64,000 nt of DNA, from the NCBI RefSeq assembly GCF_004027225.2, contig NC_044277.2:27418995-27482994 (forward strand), written 5' to 3'. Of this stretch, positions 37,501-49,754 are shown in pieces. Source of the stretch: Strigops habroptila (Eukaryota > Chordata > Aves > Psittaciformes > Psittacidae). Every line of letters begins with the position of its first letter. The first letter of the stretch is position 1. Under the pieces are notes generated by a model, which was given only the letters and a program-made list of their open reading frames with translations, ran no database searches and was not told where the DNA came from. A program made the translations under genes and the position numbers.

Positions 37501-40500
37501 AGGTGGTATATTGTGAAAGTTACTATTCCTTGAGAACTCTTAACTTTACAAAACGTAACAGTAACTGCATAGAGTTACTTCCCACAGAAAGTAACGAAGA
37601 AGTTTGAACAGAATTCTCAAACTGATGCAGAAGATAAACACAGTGCTCTTCTAGTTACATCACCAGGAAGAGCTCAGAATTGGCAAAAAATTACCAAGTC
37701 ATGCTCCGGGGAAAAAAAATTAATTAAAACTAATACATCTGATCTATCAGAAAACAAAACACAAACCAGATTACAAACCTGTAATGTATTTACCTGACCA
37801 GAACACAGCTGCAGAGAACACAAACATACAATTCTATTAAGTGCTTAATGAAATACTGAATTCTGTTTACATGAGACTTATAGCAGGGCTACATCTTACC
37901 AGTAACAGCAATGATAAACAATGATTTCTGTACATTTATGTTTCTTCCTTTTAAATGGAGCTTCAGAATGATGCTGGTTGGGACCAAGCATCCTAAAACA
38001 GCTGGTTATCTCACCCAGACTGAGTGAACACAGGATCATGAGTCAGTAGAAACAATTTCTTAGCTGATTTGCCAGGCTTTCTTTTGGGCAAGTTACTGAA
38101 GCAACACAGCTAGGACTAGCTTCCTCTAGCACAGCCTCAGTGAGACCACCGACTCCACAGCGGCTCATTCAGCAAATCGTTTTTCAGCACATATGTTCTA
38201 GAGAAAATGAGGATGAGAAAAGTGGGAAAGGAGCCTTGGAGAAGGGGAACCAAAGCAAAAGCCATTGAATTTGGTGACCAAGACTAAGATCAGCTGGTTT
38301 AGTTCTCAACAAAAAGCCAAAAAAAACCCAAAAGAAAAAACACCACAGCTGATAACTTTGGTCTCACAGAGAACCTTACCATTGCCTGAACTGATTTCAG
38401 CAGAGATGGATGAAGACAGTATCACTGATCAGCTTAATTGTTCTAGCTTTGGATGCTTTTACTAAAACAGGCTTGTCAAACTTCTCAGGTGAATTTTAGC
38501 CTTCTACAAGCATAGTGGCTATCATGCTTTATACATGCAACAAAAAAAAATTAAAGATGGACAGAGGTAAGCAATTTGACCTAATCTCACCCATTTATGC
38601 CTTTAAGCTAAAGTGAGACTGTAGTTTGTTTATCCAGTCTAGTACCATGAGACTAAACATAAACTAAATCTAAACTAAACCTAAACTAAACCTACTGCTA
38701 AATCTAAATGGCTTTTTCATAAGAGTTCTGTTTTAACAATACAGAGAAATTTGACACATAAAAGTCACTGCTAATAACTTCTTAAGGCAATTCATGACAA
38801 TTACGCCTAATTTGGAAAGTTGCAACATTTAAAAGCAAGAGAGAAGAACCGAGGACAAAGAAGCCCACTATTATATCCTGGTTTTAATACAAGATGGAAT
38901 TTCTGTTAGTCTATCTAGGTGTATAAAACCCACTTTTCCCCACCTGGCGTCTCCCTTCACAACTGAAACAATCTTAATTTTTATTTTTTTCCCCTCTTGC
39001 ACACAGACAGAGATAAATCCTCTGCTCTAACGTAGCTCTTCTTTTCCACTGTCCCTCCGGAACACTTAGGTAAACAAGAAACCAGTACATACCATTTCGG
39101 GTATAGGTACTTCTAACTGTGTACCACAAGGTGCTTGAATTGCTAGAAGTGTGTCTCCTGGTTAAATAGCAATATTTAAGAAAGGGTTAAGTGTGCATAT
39201 TTTCCATAAGTCTTGCATGCTATCCACTCAAATGAGATACGGTAATTCTTCAAGGCCACTTGTAATACTGCATAATTATAGCTTAAATAAACTTGTTGTG
39301 GGACCTGCATAATCTTTGTAAGGTCCAAGTACTTTGCATAATACAAATCACAAAGTTCCAATACTTAAACCACAGTTGCAAGAATCTTTTCTCCTAGCAG
39401 TACAAGGTTTACCACTTCCTTTACCTGTTTGTTAATGTCCCCAGATCTCCTAGTTGTATATGTAAAGCGAGGTGAAAATATTTAACGAGCTCCTTTTTCA
39501 GCTAAACCAGCTCTCTGGTCCAGCTCACTTCATGGCTTTGAAGAGTGGTGGTAGTACAGAGAGATTTAATAGAAGGAAGAAAAGGTATTAATGATTGTCT
39601 TCAGTGCCAGCACTTCCAAGCATCTAAGCTCACAGCTTCTGCTGCACATACAACTGGGATATATCAGCTGGCTACCAAGCTCACCTGTGGCTTACAAAGC
39701 ACACTAAAACATGGTGGTTAAAGTCAGGAGATCACAATTACATCAACAGCACTGGCACTACCTGCCTTGCACTGCAGGTCATTCTCCTACTTGCATGTCA
39801 TTTCCCCTTTGTCCATAACTTGGAATAATGCTTTTCTTTCTCTGCTTCCTAAGAGACACTTACAGAAGTACTATGTGACCGGTGTACTAAGTGCCTCCAC
39901 GTTTTGTAATGACTAACTCTTTTTAGTAACAGCTCATTTTTGTTAAACTCTGCAGTAGTTGTCTAATCTTGCATTTTTATTCAAAAACAAGCCCTTCTTC
40001 CCTGTGGCAAAGAGGAGATGTTCTGAGCCTAGCTGGAGGCTGAACAGCAACCTTCCCTTGGGTGCCCCAGGATCAAGAGAGGATCTCAAAGGAAGTAACT
40101 CCTGTCAGAAATTCTTGGCAACTTCTTCAAACCTCCTGTTCAGAAGGAATCCTTTTGATTTAGTAGCAATGCCCCATCACTGAACTTCATCACTGAGCAT
40201 CATCAGAAACTCCCTTTGGCCATGGTGGCCACCAGAAAATGTTATGAAATTTGGACCTGCCTGGTCTTTCTGGTGTGCTGGACCAGCATGTCCTGTCCCT
40301 GGTTCCACTAATGGCCTGAGACAAGCTGCTGCGAAGCATGAATACAGAAAAAGACATCTGAAACCGCTACTTCAAAACCAGCTGAGCTTCCACTACGTAC
40401 AGTCTGTGACTACAACTAGAAAATGCTAGAACATGCTAGTCATGAACATCAAGAGAAACATCTACTTAGTACTGATCACTATTAGGTACTTCTAAATTCA

Positions 40501-43500
40501 AAATACTTTCAGGGAAAAAGCAGGTTAATCAGCAAGTTAGTTTTCAGAAGGAAAGTCAGGAAATCCCTCACTTTAAGAAATACAGCCTAGCAGCAACTTA
40601 CCATTGAAGCAGTTGCAGATATCTTCATGGGTGACATATGAGAACGTAATTTATGTCAAGGAACATTTTTCTTAAAGCTACACGAAACTAGTATTTGTTG
40701 CCACCTAAAAGAAGTTTGTCCATGCTCAGCCTAACCTATAAACTTATTGCTGTTACTCAGAGGTCTAGTCAAGACATGATTTTTTGCTTTCAGAATGGCT
40801 AGTTAAAAATAGCAGAGTTCTGTCTTTTAAGGGACAAAAAAAAAAAAAAGTCAGTATCTGTAAAAAAAATACAAAAAGAAAAAAGTTGTGTAGGGTGAAT
40901 GAGAAGAGATTCTTCTAAAAAAGGAGAACATGTAAAATCTTGTTTGGAAGAATACCATCTACCTCACTAACTTGACACTACAGAATTCAAGTACATAACA
41001 GGACTTCCCAGAATCACACAAAAATGCTGCCAGAGGGGACTTGAGAGAGAATCTGCCATCTCATTTCCCTGCCTCAAGGTAGGATCAATTGTTAAAGACA
41101 TTCCAAACAGACATTTGCCTCCCCTCTTGTGGAAAATCTCCAGAGACAGATATTCCACCACCTCCCTGGGGGGTCAATTCCAGTGCTAGCTCTCCCAAAT
41201 GAAAGTTTCTCCTAACATCTAACTTCCATCTCTTTTGCTACAAGATCCATTTTACAGGAACAGTTTCTGTAGAGCGACTCAAAAGTACTTGTCACTGTGC
41301 TATAGTTAAGAAGGGCACTTTCCTGCTTCCAATCTCAGGTGCCTATTTTGCTAGTATCTTGCAAGACAGCTAAACACATGGTTACAAGCAACGAAGCTGG
41401 AACTCTCTGCTCATGGGGTATTTACATGCTGAATTTTTTCTTGTTTCAAACCCAACAAGCTTCAGGACTTTTTCAACTCAATTTATCTTTGGGTGATAGA
41501 TTAATCTTTTCACAAGAAGGAAGCAACACAAAAAAAAAAAAAAAAAAAGAGTTATGTAAAGCACTGTTATGAAAGTATAAATTCAAGTGCTGAAAAGCAT
41601 TACAATTCATTTTAAATAAAACACTGGGATTATACTATGGACTTAAAAATTACTACCATATACATATATATACACACACATATGTATGTGCTAAATTTTA
41701 TTCAGGTTACCGATCATACAGTCACAGAAGTTAAAAAGCCATGTAAATAAGATTCGTATTTTTCTTTCTTTTTGAACAAAACCCTGAAAAAAGTATTTGT
41801 CTTTCCTTGCTTCCAGATAAAATGGACTTCATTATACCTTATCCATTACCTATGCTTTAACTGTTGCTTTAACTCTAGTTCCACAATGCACAGAATTAAT
41901 TTAAAAGGATATTGGTTGTTTGTAGAATCATCCATGACATTCTTGATACTTTGCTGAAGCCACAGTTTCTGCTGATCCAATTCTTTTTCTTTTAGCTCTA
42001 GATCTTCAATTTCAGCTTCCAGATACCTCAGCCTGTCTATGACTTCTTTTGTATTGCAGCCAGCACCTACTCCTCTTAAAAAGGTATAAGGGTTCATGAA
42101 ACCACAAGTGAAAAATCTAAAGCAAGCACACAAAGACAATTCCTTAACACTGCTTTCAACATTTTGAAAATCCACTAATATTCAATACGAAGGTGTCGTG
42201 GTTTAAGCCCAGCCAGTAACTCAGAACCACGCAGCCGCTCGCTCACTCTCCCCTTTCTTCCTCTCCCCACTCCCAGAGGGATGGGGAGGAGAATCAGAAG
42301 AATGTAACTGAACTCCCACAGGTTGAGATAAGAACAGTCCAGTAACTAAGGTATAATACAAAACCACTGCTGCTACCACCAATAATAATAATGATAAGGG
42401 AATAACAAGGGGAGGGAATACAATCGCTCACCACCCGCCAACCGATACCCAGCCCGACCCGAGCAGCAATCTGGGCCTTCCGGTTAACTCCCCCCGGTTT
42501 ATATACTGGGCATGACGTGCTGTGGTATGGAATACCCCTTTGGCCAGTTTGGGTCAGGTGTCCTGTCTCTGCTTCCTCCTGGCTTCTTGTGCCCCTCCTC
42601 ACTGGCAGAGCATGAGACTGAAAAGTCCTTGATCGGAGTAAACATTACTTAGCAACAACTAAAAACATCGGTGTTATCAGCATTGTTCCCAGGCTGAAAG
42701 TCAAAAACACAGCACTGCACCAGCTACTAAGATGGAGAAAAATAACTGCTACAGCTGAACCCAGGACAGAAGGAAATGTGTGTTTACCCTCCCAGCAGTG
42801 CTTTAACAGAAAAAAATCAGATCAAATTTAGAATTCCCCTTAACTGAAATTTATTTTCTTTTGGAATGTAATTTTTTCCTGCATTGGAGCTGGTTTGCAG
42901 GCCCTTTCTCCTTTACCTCCAACTCTTAGCTTGAGCTTTCACCTTCCATGACCCAAGAAAAAACAGGCACGGGCTACAGGAGGGTAGGTAAGTGGAGACA
43001 GTGTGTCCCAATACCCCTCTCAGATTCACCTATAGTAAATTTACTCAATTACAAGTGCCAGCTATAAAGTAGCACTACAAGTTTTTCTGAAAGTTTCTCT
43101 TTTGTACGCTTTAAACTTGATTTTATGTATCAAAGATGCAAGTTAAAGGGAAGACAATTAAAGTTCATTTGCACCTTTGCTGTAATTCTAAAATGTTGTA
43201 TTGCTGATTGATGAGCATAACATTAATTTTACGGTGTCATATCTAGTCAGAGAAAGTAGAAAAAGGCAATTTTTGTGGCTCTCGAACATGTGAAGATTTG
43301 CAAGATTGTCGTGGCTTACTTCCACTGAATGCTGTTTTTTGACTTCTTCTCAATGAGATCAATTCCCTCCAAAACGTTGGTGATATCATAGATCCTTCTC
43401 TTCTGCCTCACAGCAAGGGTATCAGCAGCCTGTCAAGAGAAGAACAAATATCAGTAACTTGCATGCTGAGGGCAAAAGACAGTTAAGCCATTCTCTTGGA

Positions 43501-46500
43501 AAAATGCCCACTAATGTCATTCTGAAGTGAGAAGGTTCAGTTCAAGAGCTCAATCTTGAATTCAAAGTTTTGCATGTAGTGCTACAAAGCACGCTGAGAG
43601 GAGTCACCTCTTTGAAGGCCAGCAGGCCTACCCTTGAAAGAAAGGAGTTTATGTGGGTTGCAAAAACTCTGGTATCTGGAGCACATGCTATTCAACTGCA
43701 TGGAGGAGCTTGCACTGCTCTTTTTGGAAGGTAGGACAGAGTAGGGAAGGCAGACAGCAACACCCTGCAGCAGAGCAAACCTCCGAAGCCAATGTATTAA
43801 GTTTATCATTCCTTCTGACGACACTGGAAGTACTGCAGTCTTTCTTAAGACTAAACCGTTCCAGGATATGAAATGACAGGGCTGTAGTTTTACAAGGCGG
43901 CTGAAGGAGAGCTCCAGTACTTCAAGCTAGCATCTAACATTTCACTGCACAAATTTACCTTGCAGCATACTTGGGCTCACTCGGTCTGTCATATCGAGTG
44001 CCAAGAGCTGTTTCACAGCCACCAGGACCTTGGTACAGATCACAGGGATGCTCGCCAAGGGCAAACTATCACTTTTATGTTACAGCTAACTATGCTGTGT
44101 GTCTGCATGCTGCCAGAGCTCTTCACTGCAAGCAAAGCAGAGTGTCAGGCAGAGGAAACAGTCTGCTTCATACTGTAATTCTCTCCAGGGTGACTTTTAT
44201 GTACCTGATGCAAAGACTTAAGATAAAATAAGCAAATTTGAGCTAGTTGTGCCTTCCACACACTCAGCTCTTTGATGCTGTGAAGCAGCTCAAGTTCAAA
44301 GAATATTAGCTAAAAGGAGAAAAAGCAAAGAGAAGCCTGATTCTGCACCAACTCAGGAAACTCAGATACAATGATTACAAGGGATTATATGTATTAAGCA
44401 GATTAAAAGAAAATCAAGGAGAAAAATAAAGAGAAGGATAGCTGGCAAAGACTTCTGCATTCCAAATTGGAACTAATGAGTAAAGCCAACTGATTTCCAC
44501 TATAGGCACATAATGATTTATTTCAGTTTGCCCGACGTTCTATTGAATTAATACTTTTAATAAAATAACTTATATGAAGAGTACAACCTGAGACAATCAC
44601 AAATAGGAAGGAAAACCAAATCCATTTTACAGCAAAGTCCGCATAACTCCTTTTACAGTATTTGCTGAACCATAAACAAACTCGCCAATCTCCCAAAGAA
44701 ATAACATTTTCCTACTAGAAAGTTAATTACTAGAACTTAGTAGTAGTTATCTTTTATTTTTGCTAGTGAAGTAAAATCAAAATGAAAAAATTAAGGAAGA
44801 ATGGAGATTAAAAAAAAAAACCCAACTCTTATATCAGTGAAGTACAAACACTGCTCTTTCTCCTTGACAGTGATGTACCTACTAAACAGTATTTCTACTG
44901 ATACTGATATCAACAGTTCTCTTTTGTATGGTGTTCTGTAGCAGTCTCAAAATCTTTTCCTATCTAACAAAACAAAATACATACAAATACATATAAGGCA
45001 CACACTTTAGTTCTCTCCAAGGAAATGGGCTCTTCGGTCACTTGCATCAGCAGGTATGTGCCTGCTATCTTAACCTGCTATTTTTGCTGCATGCATATAC
45101 ATACATGCTGCTTACAATAACTGCAAGAGAAGCCTTCAAGATTCTAGGAACTGACAAAATTGATGCCACCTATGCAATGTTTAATCAACACCCCGTATCT
45201 CTCAGTGACTTCAGAGGCACAATTTCTACAAGCTGTCTGCACTCAGTACAAGGAATGGACAGCATGCACTTAATCAGCTGCTACTCAACTTTCTGCTTTT
45301 TTTCTCATTGCTTTGCATATGCACCTAGGGCTTAAGACTACCACTCATTTTGAATGATGAAGAAACTGCTCTGGAGATAGGCTGCATTATCTCTTGAGAT
45401 ATTCCAAAAGGCCCACTGTACAGTATGTAAATGCTTTACTACCCTTAACATATTTTCAAACTGTGCTGGCAGTAACAGATACCAATGTACATAAATTTGT
45501 AGCTATGATACCAAAGTCAAAGAATTTTTTTTTTTTTTTTTTTTTTGGAAGTTATTAATTTTGGGTGCCCAACTTCAGATATTTCAACACTGGAGTAATC
45601 TCAGTACTCTAAATGGTACTGCATTTCATATGTCCAAAGCACAGCTCCCGTTAACAGCAATGGAGATACACCATTGCTGCAAACTAGGCTCCAGTACCTC
45701 AGGTTACTGACTGAGCAAATGAACACCACAGTTACATATGTATTTGGCTTGACTAGCCCTGTATACAATTCAATCACAACCACAAAATCCAACTACCTAA
45801 AACAAGAAATCCAACAAAGAAGTCAAACTGGGGCCAGTCTGGGAAGTTGAATCCAGACATTCACTAGCTTTCTGGTGTTGGTTTTCTAACCTAATTAATT
45901 ACCTTTTCAAAATCTTACAGGGCATTTCACAGATACTTTAAAAAACAATTGAAAAGTTCCTCCTTGACACTCTAGTAGTTACCAGTGTGACACCTTCCGC
46001 TAGGCACATGGCTAGAAATTAAGTTCAGGCACTCAGTTTCTCCACACAAACCACACACTAATGACTTCAATAATCAGAACAGCCTCCAGAGACAAATCTG
46101 TTGTCAAACATACTTTTCAAAACTCATAATTTCTCAGCCTATGTCAAACAGCTGAAGCTGATCCAGCAGCACAAGAAAGAGACAAGAAAGGACATCTACC
46201 ACAATGGCTCTGCTAACCTGGTTAGACGTAGCTTCCACAGTCCCTCCTCTGAAACATCGTATTTGGAGTTCTTTCATAAAATCTCTTTCATGTAAAGCTG
46301 CTGCATTCTAGTCATTCCTTTGATTAAGTATGTATCCAAGACAAGCACTATGAGTGTCTCACAGACAGGTTCAGAACTGGAAGAAAAACATCTAAGCATG
46401 GGGCTTCAGTTCTGTGTGCATGCACATCATGCAACTTCTGGAATACGGAAAACATGCTGGTCAGCAGTTTCAGCTGCAGGCGTGCACACACACAAAACCC

Positions 46501-49389
46501 TGCCCAGAAATAAAACCACCAACCAGAGAAAGGATAACGGTGAGTTTGGTTGCACACTCACACAACAATTTCTTTGCTCCCTGGGAGCTGACAAAAGGCA
46601 GCGGGAATCATCAGCTGCACATTCAATGCGTTCACTCGGAAGAGCAGAGGAATTCGCTAGAGCACTGTGGCAGTCATTAAGGAGAAGCTTAACAAAGCAG
46701 AAGGGCCAGCAACGCCTACTTGCTCTTCATGTGTCAAAGGAAAGAGGTCCTGCATCTTCTGGACTGTGCCCATTAACAGGTGACATCTTCTTCTACCCAA
46801 GAGGACTGTCAACAGTTTGGCAGGAGTTTTAAACTGAAAGGCATACTTGGCAATATGTATGTGAAAGTACTGAGTATCACTACATGCGTAAAGGTTAAGG
46901 GAACTTAGATGGGCTTTTTCTTCTTCTCTGGAATAGCGCAATCTAAGGCAGTTATCTGCACCTGATCAATGCATTTCTAAAGGTAGTAGCAAACAAGTAG
47001 ATTTTCAAGTACCTGATGTTTTGCACTGGTGATCAGGAACGCTACTTAACCATCAGCACAGCAGGGATGGCATTCTGCTAGAAACCAAGCCTGCTCACAA
47101 AATCAAGGCAGAAGTAATTGTATGCTAACTGAAGAGAAGAAATACATAATGTTTTGGGCATCATTTCAGGTGGCTTATCTGTTATTCACTCATCTTGCTC
47201 TTTTTCTCTCTTCCCTGCAATTCGTGGGTTGCTGCATATAGGAGCTTTGTTTTCTTTCCCTTCTGTATCATCCCTTAATGTTTTAAGCTTATTCCCGTAA
47301 TTAGATTTCTTTATACAGGGTTACCAGGGGCAGTTAATGCCACTATTTGAGAATAGCTCTTTCATTTTAAAGTAACCACTGTAAAGTTAAAATTTCATAG
47401 AAAGAAAATCCTCATTTTCACTCCCACAATTTGTCAGATGTGAGCAGAGAAGTGTCCAGCACTAAAACATTTCCAAAACAAGTTCATCACAGAGAACTTG
47501 CAGGGCTCCCTGCACCTAAAGCGAGGAACAATGCCCATGTATAGGATGATACATCGCTTCTGCTTCACAGTGACTCAGCACATGTGCCCCAAAGTATTCT
47601 CCTACAGAACTGTAATTATAGATGTATCCAAAGTTGTCCAGGAAATGTCCTACAGAACAGCTTTTCATTCTCAATTGCTAAATCACAGTGCTAGAAGTAC
47701 ACTTCATGTTTCTGAGTTGTATTTTCTTTATAATGCCCTGCTCGTTTTGCTGCAGAAATACACATCAGCAGCACAACAATAGCTGTCCACAGGGAGACAC
47801 CTGAAGACGTTCACTGCATAAAGCATTTTGGAACACTGTCCCATTTCAAGACCATCCTGTTCTTCAGTTCCCTGAGCGCACCATTATAACATACATGCTG
47901 GTTCTCATTTTTCCTTAGATACGCAGCTTATTTATGAGAAATACCGATTACAGAAATGCATGTTCTGACTCATTGTTTATGAAAGTACCAACGATTTATG
48001 CACTGTAGTATTTACTTCCAACAAACAGTGTCCTGTGAATCAGAAACCAGTCTTGAGCAGAAACGCCTATGACTTGTTGCAATGCCCACTTTTCTCTATC
48101 AAACCCTCCATTCCCTCTGGGGGTACACCTTCCTCACAAAAGGGAATGAGAAATGTCATCCCATCCCTCTACACAGCCCAACTCCATTGTTCAAATCCAC
48201 TCTTTTTTGCTTTTTAAGTTAAGCTTTTTTGGCTGATGTCTTACAAATTGAGCCTGTTTTGCTTCTCAAACTGACCTGGAACAGCTCACAGCACGCAACA
48301 GAAAGCTGCACAACAGTCCCCGAGATGTGGACAGCTAAGTTCTGTTTTACTAAAGAATGACGCAGTTAAATACGAAGAAGTTAATCTACTTGCCCACACC
48401 ACAGCATAACTAGAAGAGGAATACAAAACCTATCAGTGTCCTTCTCAGTGCACTCTGAAGTTGCACTAGCCATAATAACATCACTGATCTGCTTTCTCTC
48501 TGCACAGGGATGCACAGAAAAGCCCAGGGAACACCATTCCCCTCCTGGAGCCCATTGAAAACAAACGAAAAAGGCCAGTTTTCCACAAAGGACTTCAAGC
48601 AACCAAAGCGCCAATTCTGCCTCTTATTTCACCTGGCTTACCCCTCAGCACTTCGCTGAGGACCTGAACCAGCCAGACAAAACATACTTTCGCCTCGATG
48701 CACTGCATGTCCCGACAGCTCCGGGGCGCGGGGGGGGGGCCTGAGCAGAGCCCCAGCCCCTCCACCAGCAGGGACCTGGCATAGGTTTGGGGCTGTCCCA
48801 GGATTTCACCTGGGAAGTCCTCCTGCTGCCCAACCCTTCACACCTCAGAGGCGGCCGGCTGCAGAAATGGGTGATGACGATCTGCCACCCACCCTGCCAA
48901 TTATGCAACTTTTATATATAGTATATATGGTTTATATATATTTAAAAAGTACTAAAAAAGGCTATGGTCTGTTTTTCAACATTGTTCTCCCTTGCTGAAA
49001 GGGCATCGAGGAGGGCTGATGAGGAACAGTTTTAAATAATGGCCCGTACACTGAGTCAGTGCAGAGAGCAAAGCAAGAGAGTAAAATCTAATTAAACAAT
49101 AAAACAGCTACATTTTATGCACGGGATCCATTTTACCCTCTTTAGAAGAGGCGAAACGCCTATTTTAGCCGTCCGCGGCAGCTGTCAGCCATCACCGGGC
49201 ACCCCCCGCCGTCCCGGGGAGGAAGGGAAGGAGGGATCGGGCGGCCTGGCCCGGCTAGGCTTGGCCCTGCTAGGCTTAGTCCGGTCCGGCCCCGTCCGGC
49301 CCGGCCCGGCCGACAGCGGCGGGTCCGTGTGCCGTCCCCCCGCCGCGGGCAGGCCCCGCGCCACGCCGCCCCGCCCTCGCACCGCTTTG

Positions 49390-49433
<44 letters not shown>

Positions 49434-49511
49434 CTTGGTGGTCAGCAGCCCCAGGCTCTTCTCGTGGCGGCTGCTGCTGCTGCCGCCTGCCGCCTCGGCC
49501 GCTGCGGCCAT
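34406..49511 (-). CDS. E2F5: Transcription factor E2F5, nine exons
   Basis: An E2F-family factor that binds DNA as a heterodimer with DP proteins and is held by p130/p107 pocket proteins to repress cell-cycle genes in G0/G1. The exons are 49383-49511, 43320-43429, 41913-42074, 40602-40645, 39093-39157, 37227-37494, 36304-36504, 35868-35909 and 34406-34515, in phase throughout, 376 residues. The winged-helix DNA-binding domain covers about 13-82 with the RRIYD motif at 54-58. The DP-dimerisation helix and marked box follow at about 83-190, then a Pro/Ala-rich linker. The pocket-binding tail [14 protein letters not shown] (about 358-371) precedes NY-stop. The ATG has a strong Kozak context (GGTGGCATGG). 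An upstream in-frame GTG extension is rejected. Intron 3 is U12-type AT-AC. The protein is longer than the human form (about 346 as remembered), mainly through exon 7. Confidence 0.95.
35868..35909 (-). CDS. E2F5: E2F5 exon 8
   Basis: A 42-nt exon reading [14 protein letters not shown], the conserved element just before the C-terminal activation domain. TTTCACAG acceptor, GACG/GTAAGT donor. Confidence 0.94.
36304..36504 (-). CDS. E2F5: E2F5 exon 7
   Basis: A 201-nt exon for about 67 residues, Ser/Ala-rich at first ([20 protein letters not shown]) and ending [18 protein letters not shown] acceptor, ACAG/GTAGGA donor. Length is a multiple of three, so skipping it would keep the frame. I do not recall an equivalent in the 346-residue human protein; the DPTG-like end recalls the matching region of E2F4. 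Confidence 0.82.
37227..37494 (-). CDS. E2F5: E2F5 exon 6
   Basis: Begins [14 protein letters not shown] (end of the marked box), continues [20 protein letters not shown] and then a Pro/Ala-rich linker. TTTACAG acceptor, TCAG/GTGGGT donor. Confidence 0.94.
39093..39157 (-). CDS. E2F5: E2F5 exon 5
   Basis: A 65-nt exon reading [19 protein letters not shown], the core of the marked box. AACCAG acceptor, ATG/GTATGT donor. Confidence 0.95.
40602..40645 (-). CDS. E2F5: E2F5 exon 4
   Basis: A 44-nt exon reading [14 protein letters not shown]. Its upstream splice site is an AC, not an AG, preceded by a U12 branch-point sequence. Its donor ATG/GTAAGT is ordinary. Confidence 0.93.
41008..41290 (-). 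mobile_element. Older CR1/L3-like LINE fragment
   Basis: The plus strand reads as the reverse complement of a CR1 3' region: CCAGAATCACAC at the start, GCCTCAAGGTAGGATCAA, then CCAGAGACAGATATTCCACC and GTTTCTCCTAACATCTAAC. It is more diverged than the copies at 12.8 and 54.7 kb. It lies inside the U12 intron. Confidence 0.75.
41530..41548. repeat. A19 homopolymer
   Basis: Nineteen consecutive A on the plus strand in E2F5 intron 3. A TA/CA dinucleotide tract lies close by at 41658-41690. Confidence 0.95.
41913..42074 (-). CDS. E2F5: E2F5 exon 3
   Basis: Encodes residues 80-134, [20 protein letters not shown] followed by a leucine-rich helix ending NVMDDSTNN, the dimerisation region. The acceptor is TTTTTAAG and the donor is the U12 site ATATCCTTTT. 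Confidence 0.95.
42194..42768 (-). mobile_element. Solo LTR with 5-bp target duplication
   Basis: A 575-bp element with TGTC...GACA inverted termini is flanked on both sides by GAAGG (42189-42193 and 42769-42773), a perfect 5-bp target site duplication. No internal retroviral sequence is present, so it is a solo LTR left by recombination. On the minus strand it carries a TATA-like TATATAAAC (RC of about 42498-42506) followed by A/T-rich sequence, so its transcriptional sense is probably that of E2F5, in whose intron 2 it lies. The family is one I recognise as common in bird genomes. The class (ERVL or other) is not settled; a 5-bp duplication fits ERVL. Confidence 0.88.
43320..43429 (-). CDS. 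E2F5: E2F5 exon 2
   Basis: A 110-nt exon reading [19 protein letters not shown] and on to KNSIQW, the recognition helix of the winged-helix domain. TTGACAG acceptor, GGAA/GTAAGC donor. Confidence 0.97.
43430..49382 (-). other. E2F5: E2F5 intron 1, no gene found
   Basis: A 5.95-kb GT-AG intron. It holds a T22 homopolymer at 45525-45546 and an AT dinucleotide-rich tract at 48910-48945. A 170-codon plus-strand open frame at 46320-46832 has no recognisable domain or splice context and is taken as chance. No RNA gene was recognised. Confidence 0.7.
45525..45546. repeat. T22 homopolymer
   Basis: Twenty-two consecutive T on the plus strand in E2F5 intron 1. Confidence 0.95.
49383..49511 (-). CDS. 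E2F5: E2F5 exon 1 (start)
   Basis: A 129-nt coding part for residues 1-43, [19 protein letters not shown] then [18 protein letters not shown] and VLDLKA, with donor GCG/GTGCGA. The N-terminus lacks the long Pro/Gln-rich extension of human E2F5. Confidence 0.93.
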
Positions 49512-49680
49512 GCCACCCTGCCGGGCCGCACCGCCGCGCCACGTGTCCGGACCGCTGCAACGGCCCGAGCCCGGAACGGAGCCGCGACCCGACGGCTGCG
49601 GCGGGAGGGGCGGTGCCGCAGGAAGTGACGCCACCGCCGTTGCCTGGACACCGGCATGTTTCGGCTGCGGGGGGCGAGGG

Positions 49681-49754
49681 GCTGCCGGAGGGGAACGGGC
49701 CGTGCCCGCCCCTCGGGGCTGCCGGAGGGGAACGGGCCGTGCCCGCCCATCGGG
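49681..49754. repeat. 37-bp tandem duplication in E2F5 promoter
   Basis: Two 37-bp units, 49681-49717 and 49718-49754, start GCTGCCGGAGGGG and differ at a single base (CCTCGGG against CATCGGG). They begin about 170 bp upstream of the E2F5 start codon. Confidence 0.92.

Larger units (their letters stand above)
40646..41912 (-). other. E2F5: U12-type AT-AC intron (E2F5 intron 3)
   Basis: The minus-strand intron begins ATATCCTTTT, the full U12 donor consensus, and ends TTAC. TTCCTTGAC, the U12 branch site with one change from TTCCTTAAC, lies at 40655-40663, its branch A ten bases from the final C. Splicing here joins CA to G and restores Gln in NNQFSYV, matching the known protein. No GT-AG pair gives that join. 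E2F genes are known from the literature to carry such introns. The intron also holds a CR1 piece and an A19 run. Confidence 0.93.

Noticed and set aside
46320-46832. 170-codon plus-strand frame in E2F5 intron 1
   Set aside because: No recognisable domain, mixed composition, no promoter or splice context. Likely chance, though it is the longest frame in AT-balanced DNA.
49185-49634. Upstream N-terminal extension of E2F5 in the same frame
   Set aside because: The frame opens at a GTG, not an ATG, and the first ATG (49511) has a strong Kozak context and matches the family start.
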